A DNA stretch of 64,000 bases from SAR324 cluster bacterium (GCA_015232315.1 JADFZZ010000001.1:313666-377665); one strand, 5' to 3'. Shown: positions 46,420-56,508, numbered from the stretch's first letter. Notes: a model not told the origin generated them from the letters alone. Program-made: numbers and translations.

Positions 46420-49400
46420 TTATACGTATTTAATCAATTGAGAATAGATATTTTCCTTATCCAGCTTGACCAGCCATTCATTGAAACCTGCTTCCTTGCC
46501 AAGGTTGACAATATTGGCGTCATTGATGGAAGTCAGCGCAAGCACAGGCAACCTCTGCCAGTTTGGATTTGCCCTGATATTTTTTATCAGTTCCAGACCG
46601 TTCATGACAGGCATCTCAATATCACTCAACACCAGATCAAAGGTTTGTTTCGCAAGAATTTCAAGAGCTTCTTTACCATTCGTTGCTGTCACGACATGAA
46701 ACCCGGCTGTTTTGAGATAGTCGGTCACAATGGTCAGAAAAAAGGGGGTGTCTTCAACCAGCAACACTTTTTTATCACTGAATTTATCCATTTTTTTCAC
46801 CACCACACTTTCCGGTTCACCCATTTCCAGCACAGCGTACAAATCCAGAATCAGGGTGATTTTGCGATCAATCAGGGTTGTTCCAATGATGCCATGATGT
46901 TTGATACTGCCTTTTTCCAGATGAATATGCAGATTTTTGGTATCAATCACCCTGTTGATTAAAATACCAATAGGAATTGCGGATTGTTTGGGGATGATGA
47001 TATTGGGATTGTCCACTCGTTTTTTGGGTTGCTGAATCGGCAGGTAGTCTTCCAGACGCAGAATGCGCATCTGTTCTCCCCGATACTCAATATATTCCTT
47101 GTCGCCAATATGCTGGATATCCGTGATTTCAATATCATCAATCCTGCGAATAAGCGGAATTGCCAGGCCAAACTGTTCTTCGGAACCATTGTCAAAAATC
47201 AGAATCGACTGGGTTTCCATTTCTTTATGCGCGGCGTCTTCATACAGTTTGTCTTCAGTCAATTGATCGGATGACAGCAACTGATTTTTTTCTACAAACC
47301 CCGGAATATCCATGATCAGTGAAATTGCGCCATCCCCCAGAATGGTGGCTCCGGAAAAATACCGGAGATGTTTGAGGTATTCAGGCATGGGCTTGACGAC
47401 GATTTCTTCACTGCCCAGCACTTCATCCACAATCACACCAACCCGACTGGAACCGATTTTGACAATCAGAATCCTGAGACTGGCTTCCTCATTCCGTGGT
47501 TCTTCCGCATACCCCAGTCCCCGGGTAAGCGACAGCAACGGCAACAACTTGCCACGCAGCCTGAGCACGGCATTCCCTTGTACTTCGCCAATCATGGTCT
47601 GATGATCCTGAGGTTTGAGCATCACCAGTTCTTCGATACTCACCTGTGGAATCGCAAAGCGCTGATTGTTGGCTTTGACGATCAGGCAGGAAACAATCGC
47701 CATGGTCAACGGCAAGGTCATGGTCAAGGTTGTGCCTTTGCCCTTTTCTGAAGAAACTTCAACGGTGCCGCCTAGTTGTTCAATGTTGCTTTTGACCACA
47801 TCCATTCCCACACCGCGTCCCGAAACAGAGGATACTTTTTCCGCGGTTGAAAAGCCTGGCGCAAACACCAGGTTCAATTTGTCCTTATCAGACATATTGG
47901 GAACCATTTCAGCGGTAATGACGCCTTTTTCAACAGCCTTCTGGACAATCACAGCCACATCAATGCCTTTTCCATCATCCATCACCTGAACAATCACCTG
48001 GCCGCTTTCATGATAGGCCTTCATTTTCACTGTGCCCTGTTCCGGTTTGTTTTTCTTCAACCGGACTTCCGGAAGTTCAATACCATGATCTGCGGTATTG
48101 CGAATGATATGTGTCATTGGATCAGACAGTGACTCAATGATGGTTTTATCCAATTCCACATCATTGCCTTCCGTAACCAGTTGTATTTTTTTATTCAACT
48201 GCTGCGACAATTCACGGATCATCCTTGGAAATTTCCCGAAAACCATGCCTATTGGTTGCATCCGGGTATTCATGATTTCTTCCTGAAGCTCTGTTGTCAC
48301 CATGTTGAAATTCTGCAAAACACTGCTCAAACCATTGATCTGCTTCACAATGGGTTCACTCAATCTTAAAATTTGATTTCTGGCGAGAACCAGTTCGCCT
48401 GCCAGATCGACCAGTTTGTTCAACCGGGACACACTGACACGAATGGTTTCATCAATTTTTCCGCTGGCTTTTGCCTGCGCGGCGCCCGGATCTTTTACCG
48501 GTGTGACGGGAGCCTTTGCCACCGCTGGTGAGGACGCTGGTTCGGAAGGTGTCAACTGAGTTGTGTTGACGGCCGGTGTCGCAGGAACAGCCTGTTTCGC
48601 TGGCTCTGCAGGCTCCTCCTCGGTCGCTTGTGATTCCAGCAGGGGCATTTCGTTGTAGGCCGTATATTTCAATTCGTTGTCACTCTGTTGAAACAACAAA
48701 AACGCATCCGTTTCATTGGTGAACCAGTCCTGCATTTCACCGGTATTGATCTGGCATGTATTTCCCGATTGAATTCTGAGACCTTCACTGACGACATCAC
48801 TATCGAGAATGGAAGAAAACAGGAAAACCGCGCTGATATCAGTGGCTGTTTCCGGAGGAAACGCTGGAATATTGACCACGTCAAACTGGAAGTTGACAAT
48901 TTTCCCGAACCCTTGAATTTCATTGATATATTCAGCTATAGACATTCTTGATTGGTTCAGATGATCTTTCAAAGATATCCGAACACCATACAGATTCAGC
49001 CCTTCGCCCATAACACCTTCCCACATGGACTCTGTCAGCCTGATCGTGAGGGCAAAGGGTCTTGTTTCAACTTCGGGTTCTTTTTCCGGAATTTTTTCAG
49101 GCGCGACAACGATGGGTTGGACGGATTTTTTCGCAGGTGCCGGCGTTGCTGGATTGAGACTGCCCAACTGTTCAAGGCGGCGATGTACTTCCTGAATATT
49201 CACCGCGTCCAGATTCTGAGGATTTCCCAACATCTGTGACAGCAAATCATATCCCGCAAGCAGCATGTCCGTATGTTCAGACGTGATGGTGATGAGATTT
49301 TCCCGCGCTTTGGAAAGCAGACTTTCCATCGCATGCGCGATCTGGGTAATCTTGTCGAGACCAAAAAAACCAGCGCCGCCTTTAATGGTGTGAACGCTGC

Positions 49401-49530
49401 GGAAGAGTTGATTGATATTGTCATGATCCTCCGGATCCCGTTCGATCTTGAGCAGACCTGACTCAATCATGGCCATGTGTTCCTGGGCTTCTTCAATGAA
49501 GCCATTCATCATCTCGGCATCACTTAACAT
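46420..49530 (-). CDS. cheA: Hybrid chemotaxis kinase CheA with two CheW-like domains and a receiver
   Basis: The 1036-residue kinase runs Hpt (phospho-His in LFRSVHTIKGGAGFFG, near residue 47), an unusual P2-position region (about residues 155-290), a Pro/Ala/Thr-rich linker, dimerisation and HATPase domains (N, G1 'VMDDGKGIDV', GRGVGMDVVKS), two tandem CheW-like domains (about 640-780 and 790-910) and a C-terminal receiver (VLLVEDTPFF, 'LVLSDIEMPVMNGLELIKNI'). Hybrid CheA proteins of this kind occur in alternative cellular function and gliding or pilus systems. ATG 49530 follows AAGG. It overlaps the STAS gene end by 11 bases. Confidence 0.93.
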   Translation of the reverse strand: MLSDAEMMNGFIEEAQEHMAMIESGLLKIERDPEDHDNINQLFRSVHTIKGGAGFFGLDKITQIAHAMESLLSKARENLITITSEHTDMLLAGYDLLSQMLGNPQNLDAVNIQEVHRRLEQLGSLNPATPAPAKKSVQPIVVAPEKIPEKEPEVETRPFALTIRLTESMWEGVMGEGLNLYGVRISLKDHLNQSRMSIAEYINEIQGFGKIVNFQFDVVNIPAFPPETATDISAVFLFSSILDSDVVSEGLRIQSGNTCQINTGEMQDWFTNETDAFLLFQQSDNELKYTAYNEMPLLESQATEEEPAEPAKQAVPATPAVNTTQLTPSEPASSPAVAKAPVTPVKDPGAAQAKASGKIDETIRVSVSRLNKLVDLAGELVLARNQILRLSEPIVKQINGLSSVLQNFNMVTTELQEEIMNTRMQPIGMVFGKFPRMIRELSQQLNKKIQLVTEGNDVELDKTIIESLSDPMTHIIRNTADHGIELPEVRLKKNKPEQGTVKMKAYHESGQVIVQVMDDGKGIDVAVIVQKAVEKGVITAEMVPNMSDKDKLNLVFAPGFSTAEKVSSVSGRGVGMDVVKSNIEQLGGTVEVSSEKGKGTTLTMTLPLTMAIVSCLIVKANNQRFAIPQVSIEELVMLKPQDHQTMIGEVQGNAVLRLRGKLLPLLSLTRGLGYAEEPRNEEASLRILIVKIGSSRVGVIVDEVLGSEEIVVKPMPEYLKHLRYFSGATILGDGAISLIMDIPGFVEKNQLLSSDQLTEDKLYEDAAHKEMETQSILIFDNGSEEQFGLAIPLIRRIDDIEITDIQHIGDKEYIEYRGEQMRILRLEDYLPIQQPKKRVDNPNIIIPKQSAIPIGILINRVIDTKNLHIHLEKGSIKHHGIIGTTLIDRKITLILDLYAVLEMGEPESVVVKKMDKFSDKKVLLVEDTPFFLTIVTDYLKTAGFHVVTATNGKEALEILAKQTFDLVLSDIEMPVMNGLELIKNIRANPNWQRLPVLALTSINDANIVNLGKEAGFNEWLVKLDKENIYSQLIKYV

Positions 49531-49837
49531 AAACACCTTCTACAGAAAATTGTTCAACAAGATGTATGGCATCAAACAGCTTTTGAAGCTGGTCAGAACA
49601 ATTTACAATTTCAAAATTTCTTTTTGAATTCTGCACTGATTTCCACAACGATAGCATAAAAATGAGGCCATCCGCATCAATGTCGGTTACTTTTTCGAGA
49701 TTCATTTTGAACGTTTTCCAGTTTTTTTCACTGAGTGCCTGCATTATCGGCTTTTCCAGTTTTTCCAGAGCGGCAGCCTCCAGAGAAACCTCCGGACTGC
49801 ATAGCAACTCTTTCTGTTTTTTATTCACACGGATCAT
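49520..49837 (-). CDS. STAS domain protein upstream of cheA
   Basis: The 105-residue protein is a single STAS-like domain: a basic N-terminus, 'ALEKLEKPIMQALSEKNWKT', then DIDADGLIFMLSLWKSV containing the region that aligns with the phosphorylatable Ser of anti-anti-sigma factors. Here that position is Asp-Gly rather than Ser or Thr, so phospho-control may be absent. The start follows AGGAG. Its 3' end overlaps cheA, so a scaffold or docking role in the chemosensory array is likely. Confidence 0.8.
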   Translation of the reverse strand: MIRVNKKQKELLCSPEVSLEAAALEKLEKPIMQALSEKNWKTFKMNLEKVTDIDADGLIFMLSLWKSVQNSKRNFEIVNCSDQLQKLFDAIHLVEQFSVEGVYVK

Positions 49838-49856
49838 AATTTACTCCTGAACTTAC

Positions 49857-50591
49857 TTATATTCGGGTTACCTGTACAGAATCAATATAGTCCAACTTAC
49901 GCAATTTGAAGGCCAACGTCTCTGCGGAGGTTTTATCCATTCGACCGACACGAACACGATAAAGTTTAGTTTTATCGGAAGCAAAAGTATGGATAAACGC
50001 ATTGGCATAACCACTCTGTTTCAGCTTTTCAACAAGCTTTTCAGCGGTTTCTCTGCTACTGGAGGTAAACACCTGAACGGTGTATTGCGAACCATCCGAA
50101 ACAACAGCCTGGGTGGCTGCCTGTTGCGAGACAGGGGGGGGCTCCACCTGTTCTTTTGCGGGTGCCGTCGTTTTGGCTGGTGGTGTGTCTTTTTTCACAT
50201 CCCCGGAAGGATTCAATGAATCACCGCCCTTAACACCCGTAGCCACCACAATAGCCTCTGCCGGTTGTTCTCCGGTTATTTCCCGGGTGGTGTCCTGCAA
50301 TTGTTTGGCACGAGCCTTGAGGTTTGTCAGATCCTCCGTTTCACTGGAACCAATTTTTGCGTCATCCATCTCAAAAAAGGATAGATCCTCATTGGACAGC
50401 TTTTCAGGCTGCTGAGTAATCCCCACATTCTGTGAAACACTCAACTCTGCGGGATCACGCAAACTCTTGCCGGTGACAAGTCCCATATAGAAACTGATGA
50501 CCAGACACGTGCATCCCAAAACACACAGGACCACGACATGTAACTCAGATAATTGAATACGGAAGGTTTTTCCGGTTTTAACAGATGGCAT
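49857..50591 (-). CDS. SPOR domain membrane protein
   Basis: The 244-residue protein has one membrane helix (about residues 19-42), a disordered Pro/Thr-rich periplasmic linker with PPAKTTAPAKEQVEPPP, and a C-terminal SPOR domain (about residues 165-244: 'YTVQVFTSSSRETAEKLVEK' and YRVRVGRM). SPOR domains bind denuded peptidoglycan at division septa. The gene is 19 bases upstream of the STAS-cheA operon and likely shares its transcript, which would tie the chemosensory array to cell-pole or septum position. Confidence 0.88.
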   Translation of the reverse strand: MPSVKTGKTFRIQLSELHVVVLCVLGCTCLVISFYMGLVTGKSLRDPAELSVSQNVGITQQPEKLSNEDLSFFEMDDAKIGSSETEDLTNLKARAKQLQDTTREITGEQPAEAIVVATGVKGGDSLNPSGDVKKDTPPAKTTAPAKEQVEPPPVSQQAATQAVVSDGSQYTVQVFTSSSRETAEKLVEKLKQSGYANAFIHTFASDKTKLYRVRVGRMDKTSAETLAFKLRKLDYIDSVQVTRI

Positions 50592-50692
50592 TGAAATATG
50601 TGTGAATAGAGGTTACTGACTTATAAAAATGAGATCTATCCAGTTTTTTCCTGATTTTTCCCAATAAGTCAACGAGCATTCTGAAAGGAATC

Positions 50693-51685
50693 ATGTCTCA
50701 ACAAACAAATACACCCGTCAAGGACAGCGACTGGTATATTCTCGGCGCAGGTTCTATTGGCTTGCTCTTGGCGTCCAGTCTGCTCCAGAGCGGTGAATCT
50801 GTCACGTTGATCCTGAAATATCAATCTCAACTTGAGCATATTAAAAAAAATGGAGGAATTCTTTTTGAAAAAGAGGATCACCGGGTTTTGCTCCCGGTAA
50901 AGGCTATCACAGCAACCATGCTCCCACCTTGCCTTTCACGCCTGATCATTGCGGTTAAAGCACACCAGACATTGGCCGCGATGCAGGATGTGTCCTCACA
51001 TCTGTCAGCAGAAAGTCTGGTGATTCTGGCGCAGAACGGTATGGGAACTGAAGAACAATTACGCAAGGAGTTCAACCAACTGAATCCTGTTCTTGCCAGC
51101 ATCACTCATGGTGCCTATCAACCTGAGCGGTATCATGTCATCCATGCCGGAATGGGAGAATGCTGGCTCGGCTGTTCTGACAGACTGGGTCCTGACCAGC
51201 AGGAATTACTCAAAGCGCTTTATAACACAGAACTCCTGGTGCAGTGGGATACAAACATTCAACTCCGTCTCTGGAAAAAACTTATTGTAAATTGTTGCGT
51301 CAATCCCTTAACCGCCATCTTGGGTTGCCGCAATGGGGATTTACTGGCACATCCTCAGGGGCCAAGTCTGATCCGCAGCATTTGTTTGGAAATTCTGCCC
51401 GTCGCGCAGGCCGCCTCAATTTCTCTCTCTTTAGGCGAGATGAGCCTGCTTGTTGAACGCGTTTGCACGACTACAGCAACCAATTATTCCTCGATGTTTC
51501 AGGACATCCAGCAGGGACGCATGACCGAAATCGATTATCTGAATGGCTATGTCCTGCGGGAGGCTGAAAAAATATACACTCATTGTCCCTGCAATGAAAT
51601 GCTGACACACATGATCCACTTTATGGAACAACAGCGAGCCGTTGAGGTTGACGGGGTTTGTCATATTTTCGGCCACAAATTGTAG
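50693..51685 (+). CDS. 2-dehydropantoate 2-reductase family enzyme
   Basis: The 330-residue protein has the NADP-binding loop YILGAGSIGLLLASSLLQSG near residues 15-34, KAHQTLAAM, and the catalytic Lys/Asn region LWKKLIVNCCVNPLTA near residue 205. A C-terminal ApbA_C helical domain follows. Ketopantoate reductase makes pantoate for CoA synthesis. No other pantothenate genes are nearby, so panE is a reasonable but unproven name. The length is slightly greater than E. coli PanE. Confidence 0.88.
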   Translation: MSQQTNTPVKDSDWYILGAGSIGLLLASSLLQSGESVTLILKYQSQLEHIKKNGGILFEKEDHRVLLPVKAITATMLPPCLSRLIIAVKAHQTLAAMQDVSSHLSAESLVILAQNGMGTEEQLRKEFNQLNPVLASITHGAYQPERYHVIHAGMGECWLGCSDRLGPDQQELLKALYNTELLVQWDTNIQLRLWKKLIVNCCVNPLTAILGCRNGDLLAHPQGPSLIRSICLEILPVAQAASISLSLGEMSLLVERVCTTTATNYSSMFQDIQQGRMTEIDYLNGYVLREAEKIYTHCPCNEMLTHMIHFMEQQRAVEVDGVCHIFGHKL

Positions 51686-51830
51686 GGGCGAACCTGTGTG
51701 CAACCCCGGAAATTACAACGGTCGCATAATCAATGAAACACATGCGGCAAAGAACTGTCAGATTAACTTGAGATTCTCATGAAACCCCATTACCGTTCCG
51801 CGCTTCACTCAAGCAGAGAGTCATGAAATT

Positions 51831-53609
51831 ATGTGGATATCCCTTATTACCCTGATTGTTTTAATAGTGCTCATCATCGGCCTCATCAGAGAAGTCAGCA
51901 CTCCTGCTGTCCTGATGTTCGGTGCCATGCTGTTTTTCATGGTCTCAGGAATTGTTACTACGGAAGAAGCTCTGGCGGGGTTCGCCAATTCCTCCATGTT
52001 GACTGTGGCCGCGATGTTTGTCGTAGGCGCCGGACTGGAACGCACCAATGCGTTGAGTGTGCTGTCAAATGGTCTTTTTGGCCGTGGAAAATCAATATTC
52101 ATTGCCATGGGGCGGATTTTTGGTATTGCCGGAGCCAGTTCTGTGTTCATGAACAACACAACAGTGGTGACAGTGTTGGTTCCAGCAGTGCTGGACTGGG
52201 CAAAACGTCGAAAATTTCAGACATCCTATTTTTTGCTTCCATTGTCATACATGGCAATTCTGGGTGGAACCTGTTCTCTCATTGGAACCTCCACCAATCT
52301 GATGATAGACGGGTTGATGCAGAACCATCAGCTTCAGGGAATGTCCTTGTTTGAACTCGCATGGGTGGGTGTTCCCATCACAATGGCCGGGTGGTTGTAT
52401 CTGGTGTTGTCCAGTCGCTATATTTTAAAAGGACAATCCGATCTGGTATCCCGGGTCATGGAAACGCAGAAACAATATATTTGCGATGTGATTGTTACCG
52501 CCGAATGCAAACTGGTGGGCAAGAGCATTGAAGACGCGGGGTTGCGGCATCTGGAAGGATTGTTTCTGACCAATATTGAACGAGAACATGAATTCATTGG
52601 TCCTGTCTCTCCTCGTGAACATCTGTTTGCCGGAGACCGTCTGATTTTTGTGGGAAAAGTTGAAACGCTGCCCCAGATTCAGCAAATTCCCGGTATTGTT
52701 CCCGCCTATCAGGAATTTTTTAATCAGGAAAAACAGCATTCCAATCTTGAACTGTTTGAAGTGGTTCTCTCCTACACCTCACCACTGGTCGATAACAATT
52801 TAAGAGATGTTCACTTTCGCTCCCGTTACAATGCGGCCGTGATTGCGGTGCACCGCCCCGGCACTGTGATACACGCCAAACTGGGCGACATTATTTTCAG
52901 ACCCGGCGATGTCCTGATGGTGCAGGCCACCAAGGATTTTTATACGGAATGGAAATATTCGACGGATTTTCTGCTCGTTGCCAAAGCCGATGGAAAACCC
53001 GAAAAACCTTCACGCTTCACGCTCATGTCTCTGGGCATTGTCGTGGTGCTGCTGATTGCGTTGACCACCGGCGTGCTACCGGTTCTGCATGGTTCGTTTC
53101 TGGCCGCGGCGGCCATGATCATCTCGGGATGTCTGTCATTGAATGAAGCCAAAGAAGCACTTTTCAAGGAATTTGGCATTCTGGTGATGATCGCATCCGC
53201 TTTTGGCGTAGGCAAAGCTATTGAATCCAGTGGACTGGCACAAATGCTGGCGAGTGGGATTATGGGGTTGATTGGAACGCCCCATCCTGTTCTTGTACTG
53301 GGAATCATCATGGTGCTGACCGCGCTCTTTACAGAATTTGTCACCAACAACGCTGCCGCCGCCCTCATGTTTCCTGTGGGAATGGCAAGTGCTTCAGTGC
53401 TGAATGTTGATCCGCGACCTTTTGCGATAGCAATCGCCGTCGTTGCGTCACTCGCCTTTATCACACCCTTCGGTTACCAGACCAATTTGATTGTGTATGG
53501 TCCGGGAAACTATAAAATGCGAGACTATCTGGCTCTTGGATTCCCGTTAAAACTTCTGACACTCGTTATTGTTCTGGGCTTGATCCCCTGGTTCTGGCCC
53601 TTTTCCTGA
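51831..53609 (+). CDS. DASS/SLC13-type transporter with two TrkA-C domains
   Basis: The 592-residue permease has about 11-12 membrane helices in two inverted halves, each with a conserved SxT-like signature region ('GGTCSLIGTSTNLMIDGLM' in the first half, 'EFVTNNAAAALMFPVGMAS' in the second). A soluble insert at about residues 205-390 holds two TrkA_C/RCK_C domains. This architecture is common among sulfate or dicarboxylate uptake proteins. The substrate cannot be set from sequence. It is 22 bases upstream of the heme A synthase gene, probably co-transcribed only by chance of packing. Confidence 0.92.
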   Translation: MWISLITLIVLIVLIIGLIREVSTPAVLMFGAMLFFMVSGIVTTEEALAGFANSSMLTVAAMFVVGAGLERTNALSVLSNGLFGRGKSIFIAMGRIFGIAGASSVFMNNTTVVTVLVPAVLDWAKRRKFQTSYFLLPLSYMAILGGTCSLIGTSTNLMIDGLMQNHQLQGMSLFELAWVGVPITMAGWLYLVLSSRYILKGQSDLVSRVMETQKQYICDVIVTAECKLVGKSIEDAGLRHLEGLFLTNIEREHEFIGPVSPREHLFAGDRLIFVGKVETLPQIQQIPGIVPAYQEFFNQEKQHSNLELFEVVLSYTSPLVDNNLRDVHFRSRYNAAVIAVHRPGTVIHAKLGDIIFRPGDVLMVQATKDFYTEWKYSTDFLLVAKADGKPEKPSRFTLMSLGIVVVLLIALTTGVLPVLHGSFLAAAAMIISGCLSLNEAKEALFKEFGILVMIASAFGVGKAIESSGLAQMLASGIMGLIGTPHPVLVLGIIMVLTALFTEFVTNNAAAALMFPVGMASASVLNVDPRPFAIAIAVVASLAFITPFGYQTNLIVYGPGNYKMRDYLALGFPLKLLTLVIVLGLIPWFWPFS

Positions 53610-53630
53610 AAACCGGTTTATTGGTACCTC

Positions 53631-54632
53631 ATGCAACACCTCAATAAAAATATCCCATTCCCCTTGTTTCAATGGATCAGTCTGGTTGCGTCCGTTCTGA
53701 CCTGGCCACTGATTTCATTTGGCGCGATCGTCCGTTTACATGGTGCGGGACTCGCCTGTCCGGACTGGCCCTTGTGTTACGGACAACTCGTACCTCCTCC
53801 CGGTCTTGAAATCGCCCTGGAGGTTGGGCACCGTTTTATCGCGACCATCCTTGGAATGGCCATCATCGGTCTGGTCATGTTGTCGTATCGCATGGAAAAA
53901 TACAGAACCTATCGCAAAATGTGTCTGCTGGCATTGTTTCTGGTCATCATTCAGGGAATCCTTGGCGGACTCACTGTCACCATGCGCCTATGGCCACCGG
54001 TGGTTTCCATGCACCTGATTGGCGGAAACCTGCTGTTCGCCCTGCTGGTGTATATCACATGGCTTTCGTTCAAACAACATCACTGCGAAGTGACAGGACA
54101 GTCGTTGCCCACTGCGCGCCCCTTCACTTCGTTATCCCGCAATGCCCAATGGATGTTGGTTTTATTTTTCGTGATCATCGGCTCCGGAGGTGTCAACAGT
54201 ACCACCTATTCCGGATATGCCTGTGAGGCTTTCCCCGGCTGTCATCATGGCAGCGAGTTTTCTTTCAGTATGAGTTACCAGACGTATAAAGATCAGGTTT
54301 TTCCCGGTCCCCCCACAGAACTGGAAGGACAATTCATGCCGGAAACGAACAATGAGTGGGTTCATATGCTACATCGTTTATTGGCGATTGCCGGAGGGTT
54401 GGCTATTATGATCCAGTCCTTCCTTCTGTTCAGAAAATACAGGAACAAATCGGTGCGCGGAGCGATGCTGGGCATTGCGCTGCTGATTCCTCTGGAAATC
54501 ATGGTAGGAGCCATGAACGCTGTGTTTCGGGTTCCAGTTCCGATTTCCGCGCTACACACAGGGATTGCGGCCACGGTGATTGGTTTATTGAGTTTTTGTC
54601 TGGTGAAAGGAATACATGACCCCCTGGATTAA
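53631..54632 (+). CDS. ctaA: Heme A synthase (COX15/CtaA)
   Basis: The 333-residue membrane protein has eight predicted helices, the paired His residues of the heme-binding sites (EVGHRFIA, SMHLIGGN, 'MLHRLLAI', ALHTGIAA) and the extracytoplasmic Cys pair in GAGLACPDWPLCYG. It oxidises heme O to heme A for cytochrome oxidase, implying aerobic respiration with an aa3-type oxidase. It overlaps the DUF420 gene by 17 bases. ctaB and oxidase subunits are not in the window. Confidence 0.95.
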   Translation: MQHLNKNIPFPLFQWISLVASVLTWPLISFGAIVRLHGAGLACPDWPLCYGQLVPPPGLEIALEVGHRFIATILGMAIIGLVMLSYRMEKYRTYRKMCLLALFLVIIQGILGGLTVTMRLWPPVVSMHLIGGNLLFALLVYITWLSFKQHHCEVTGQSLPTARPFTSLSRNAQWMLVLFFVIIGSGGVNSTTYSGYACEAFPGCHHGSEFSFSMSYQTYKDQVFPGPPTELEGQFMPETNNEWVHMLHRLLAIAGGLAIMIQSFLLFRKYRNKSVRGAMLGIALLIPLEIMVGAMNAVFRVPVPISALHTGIAATVIGLLSFCLVKGIHDPLD

Positions 54633-55047
54633 CTGGCTCCCAACTGTCAATGCCTGCCTGAACAGTGTCGCGACAGTTTTACTGCTCATGGCATATCAAG
54701 CCATTCGAGCACGAGACGAACAGAAACATCGGAAATTGATGCTTTCAGCCCTTGGTGTTTCAGGATTGTTTCTGTTGTTTTACACCATTTATCATATGGA
54801 AGTCGGCTCTGTCCCTTTTCAAGGGCAAGGATGGATTCGAACCTTGTATTTCCTTATTCTGATTCCACATATTCTGCTTGCCGCCATGCAGTTACCAATG
54901 ATTGCTCTGGCTGTTTATTTTGCGTTTAAAGACCAGCGTTCCAGGCACATCAAAATGGTTCATTGGGCGTATCCTGTCTGGCTGTATGTATCTGTGAGCG
55001 GTGTGCTGGTGTATCTGATGCTGTATCATCTCCCGGTAAATGGCTGA
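54616..55047 (+). CDS. DUF420 membrane protein
   Basis: The 143-residue protein has four helices and the DUF420 pattern: NACLNSVATVLLLMAYQAI, KHRKLMLSA, FYTIYHMEVG and PHILLAAMQLP, with conserved His residues that may bind metal or heme. DUF420 proteins (CtaM-like) are linked to assembly of heme-copper oxidases, consistent with its overlap with ctaA. Confidence 0.92.
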   Translation: MTPWINWLPTVNACLNSVATVLLLMAYQAIRARDEQKHRKLMLSALGVSGLFLLFYTIYHMEVGSVPFQGQGWIRTLYFLILIPHILLAAMQLPMIALAVYFAFKDQRSRHIKMVHWAYPVWLYVSVSGVLVYLMLYHLPVNG

Positions 55048-55095
55048 GTTCTGGTGATCTAATTTCCTTCAATCTTTCAAATCCATAGGAATGGC

Positions 55096-56316
55096 ATGCG
55101 TAAAAAGTCCAAAGGACCTGTTTTTACCTCTCTTGAAAAAAAAAGTATTATTGGCCTCAGCCTCATTCTGTTTTTCCGAATGTGCGGACTATTTCTGGTA
55201 TTGCCGGTATTCAGCGTATTGGCGCTTGATTTACAACATGCTACACCCTTTTTGATCGGACTGGCTTTTGGTTCCTATGCGCTGTCTCAGGCGATTCTTC
55301 AAATTCCGTTTGGAGTCTGGAGTGATAAATATGGCCGAAAACGACTGATCACCATTGGACTTGTGCTCTATGCGGCAGGAAGCATCATCGCGGCGCTTTC
55401 AGACTCCATTTACTGGATGATTGGCGCACGTCTGGTTCAGGGATCGGGGGCGATCAGCGCCGCTATTTTTGCGTTGATTGCTGATTTGACCCGTCCGGAG
55501 GTCAGAACCAGGGCCAATGCGGGTCTTGGCGCAAGTGTCGGCCTGTCCTTTGCGATTGCCATCTTTCTGGCGCCCTTTCTCGGACACTGGTTTGGCCTGC
55601 ATGGTATTTTCTGGCTTACAACCGCGCTGTCACTCTGCGGAATTATCTGTTTACACTGGCTGGTTCCAACTCCGGCCACCATCATTCATGCTACAGACCA
55701 TCCCCGCGTCAAAATTTCACTGGTTCTGAAAAATCCTTCCCTACAGATCATCAACTGGGGTGCTTTCGTTTGTGGTATGGGGCTTTCCCTGATGTTTTTC
55801 ATGGTTCCCCTGTTGCTCAAACAACATGGCTTTCTCAGAGAAGATTTGTGGATGGTTTATCTGCCCATGCTGATTCTTGGAGGATTGGCCATGGTTCCGG
55901 CCGCGATTGTTTCAGAAGTAAAAAACAGGTTCCGTGAAGTGATGCTGGCCGGTATTCTGATTTTAATGGTTTCTACCGTCACACTCCTGATTGGCTGGAG
56001 TCACCCCGGAACAGGCTGGTTTATCGCCACTCTGCTCATATTTTTTATGGGATTCAATATGTTTGAACCCATTTTCCCCTCACTTGTGACCCGTATGACC
56101 ACACCCGAAACCAAAGGTACAGCCAGTGGTGTGTATAACTTTTCCCAGTTTATCGGGCATTTTTCCGGTGCGACGCTGGGTGGATTGCTGTATCAGAGCC
56201 ATCCTTATGTGCTGGCCTCCATGCTGTTGCTGGTTGAAGGCGTGTTTTTTCTGGTCATGCTCCGATTTGCCAATCCAGACCGGGCAGAGGTCATGGCCAA
56301 CGAAGTTCCTGCCTGA
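55096..56316 (+). CDS. MFS transporter (YajR-like drug/metabolite exporter)
   Basis: The 406-residue protein has 12 membrane helices and MFS motif A GVWSDKYGRKRLITIG after helix 2, plus GARLVQGSGAISAAIFALIADL in the N-half. It lacks the C-terminal YAM domain of YajR. The substrate is unknown. The start at 55096 is preceded by ATAGGAATGGC. It is the last core gene before a mobile-DNA region that starts within 30 bases of its stop. Confidence 0.9.
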   Translation: MRKKSKGPVFTSLEKKSIIGLSLILFFRMCGLFLVLPVFSVLALDLQHATPFLIGLAFGSYALSQAILQIPFGVWSDKYGRKRLITIGLVLYAAGSIIAALSDSIYWMIGARLVQGSGAISAAIFALIADLTRPEVRTRANAGLGASVGLSFAIAIFLAPFLGHWFGLHGIFWLTTALSLCGIICLHWLVPTPATIIHATDHPRVKISLVLKNPSLQIINWGAFVCGMGLSLMFFMVPLLLKQHGFLREDLWMVYLPMLILGGLAMVPAAIVSEVKNRFREVMLAGILILMVSTVTLLIGWSHPGTGWFIATLLIFFMGFNMFEPIFPSLVTRMTTPETKGTASGVYNFSQFIGHFSGATLGGLLYQSHPYVLASMLLLVEGVFFLVMLRFANPDRAEVMANEVPA

Positions 56317-56340
56317 AAATTTTTCATGGGATTGGCCCAC

Positions 56341-56366
56341 GGTAGTGGTTCCGTTTGATGTAAAGT
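56341..56366 (+). repeat. IS1-like terminal repeat relic, copy 1
   Basis: These 26 bases differ by one base from 56509-56534, which lies at the left edge of an IS1-like transposase remnant. The two copies bracket a broken DUF4160 gene. It appears to be a stranded IS end. Confidence 0.55.
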
Positions 56367-56489
56367 CAGAATTGAAAATTGCATTATATTCTCCATAAAC
56401 AGCATGAAAATGGGGAGGCGGAAGATCTCCAAAAAATAGTTTAATCACTATTCCATGTCGACGGTGCAATATTCTGCATTCGTTGGCAT
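56367..56489 (-). pseudogene. DUF4160 protein fragment
   Basis: The minus strand encodes RRHGIVIKLFFGDLPPPHFH followed by AVYGEYNAIF, the core of DUF4160 proteins (small partners of toxin-antitoxin-like DUF2442 pairs). The start Met-Pro-Thr is in another frame and the 3' end is cut by the IS-end relic at 56341. The gene is broken at both sides. Confidence 0.65.
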
Positions 56490-56508
56490 CATGATTTGGT
56501 TTGATTCT

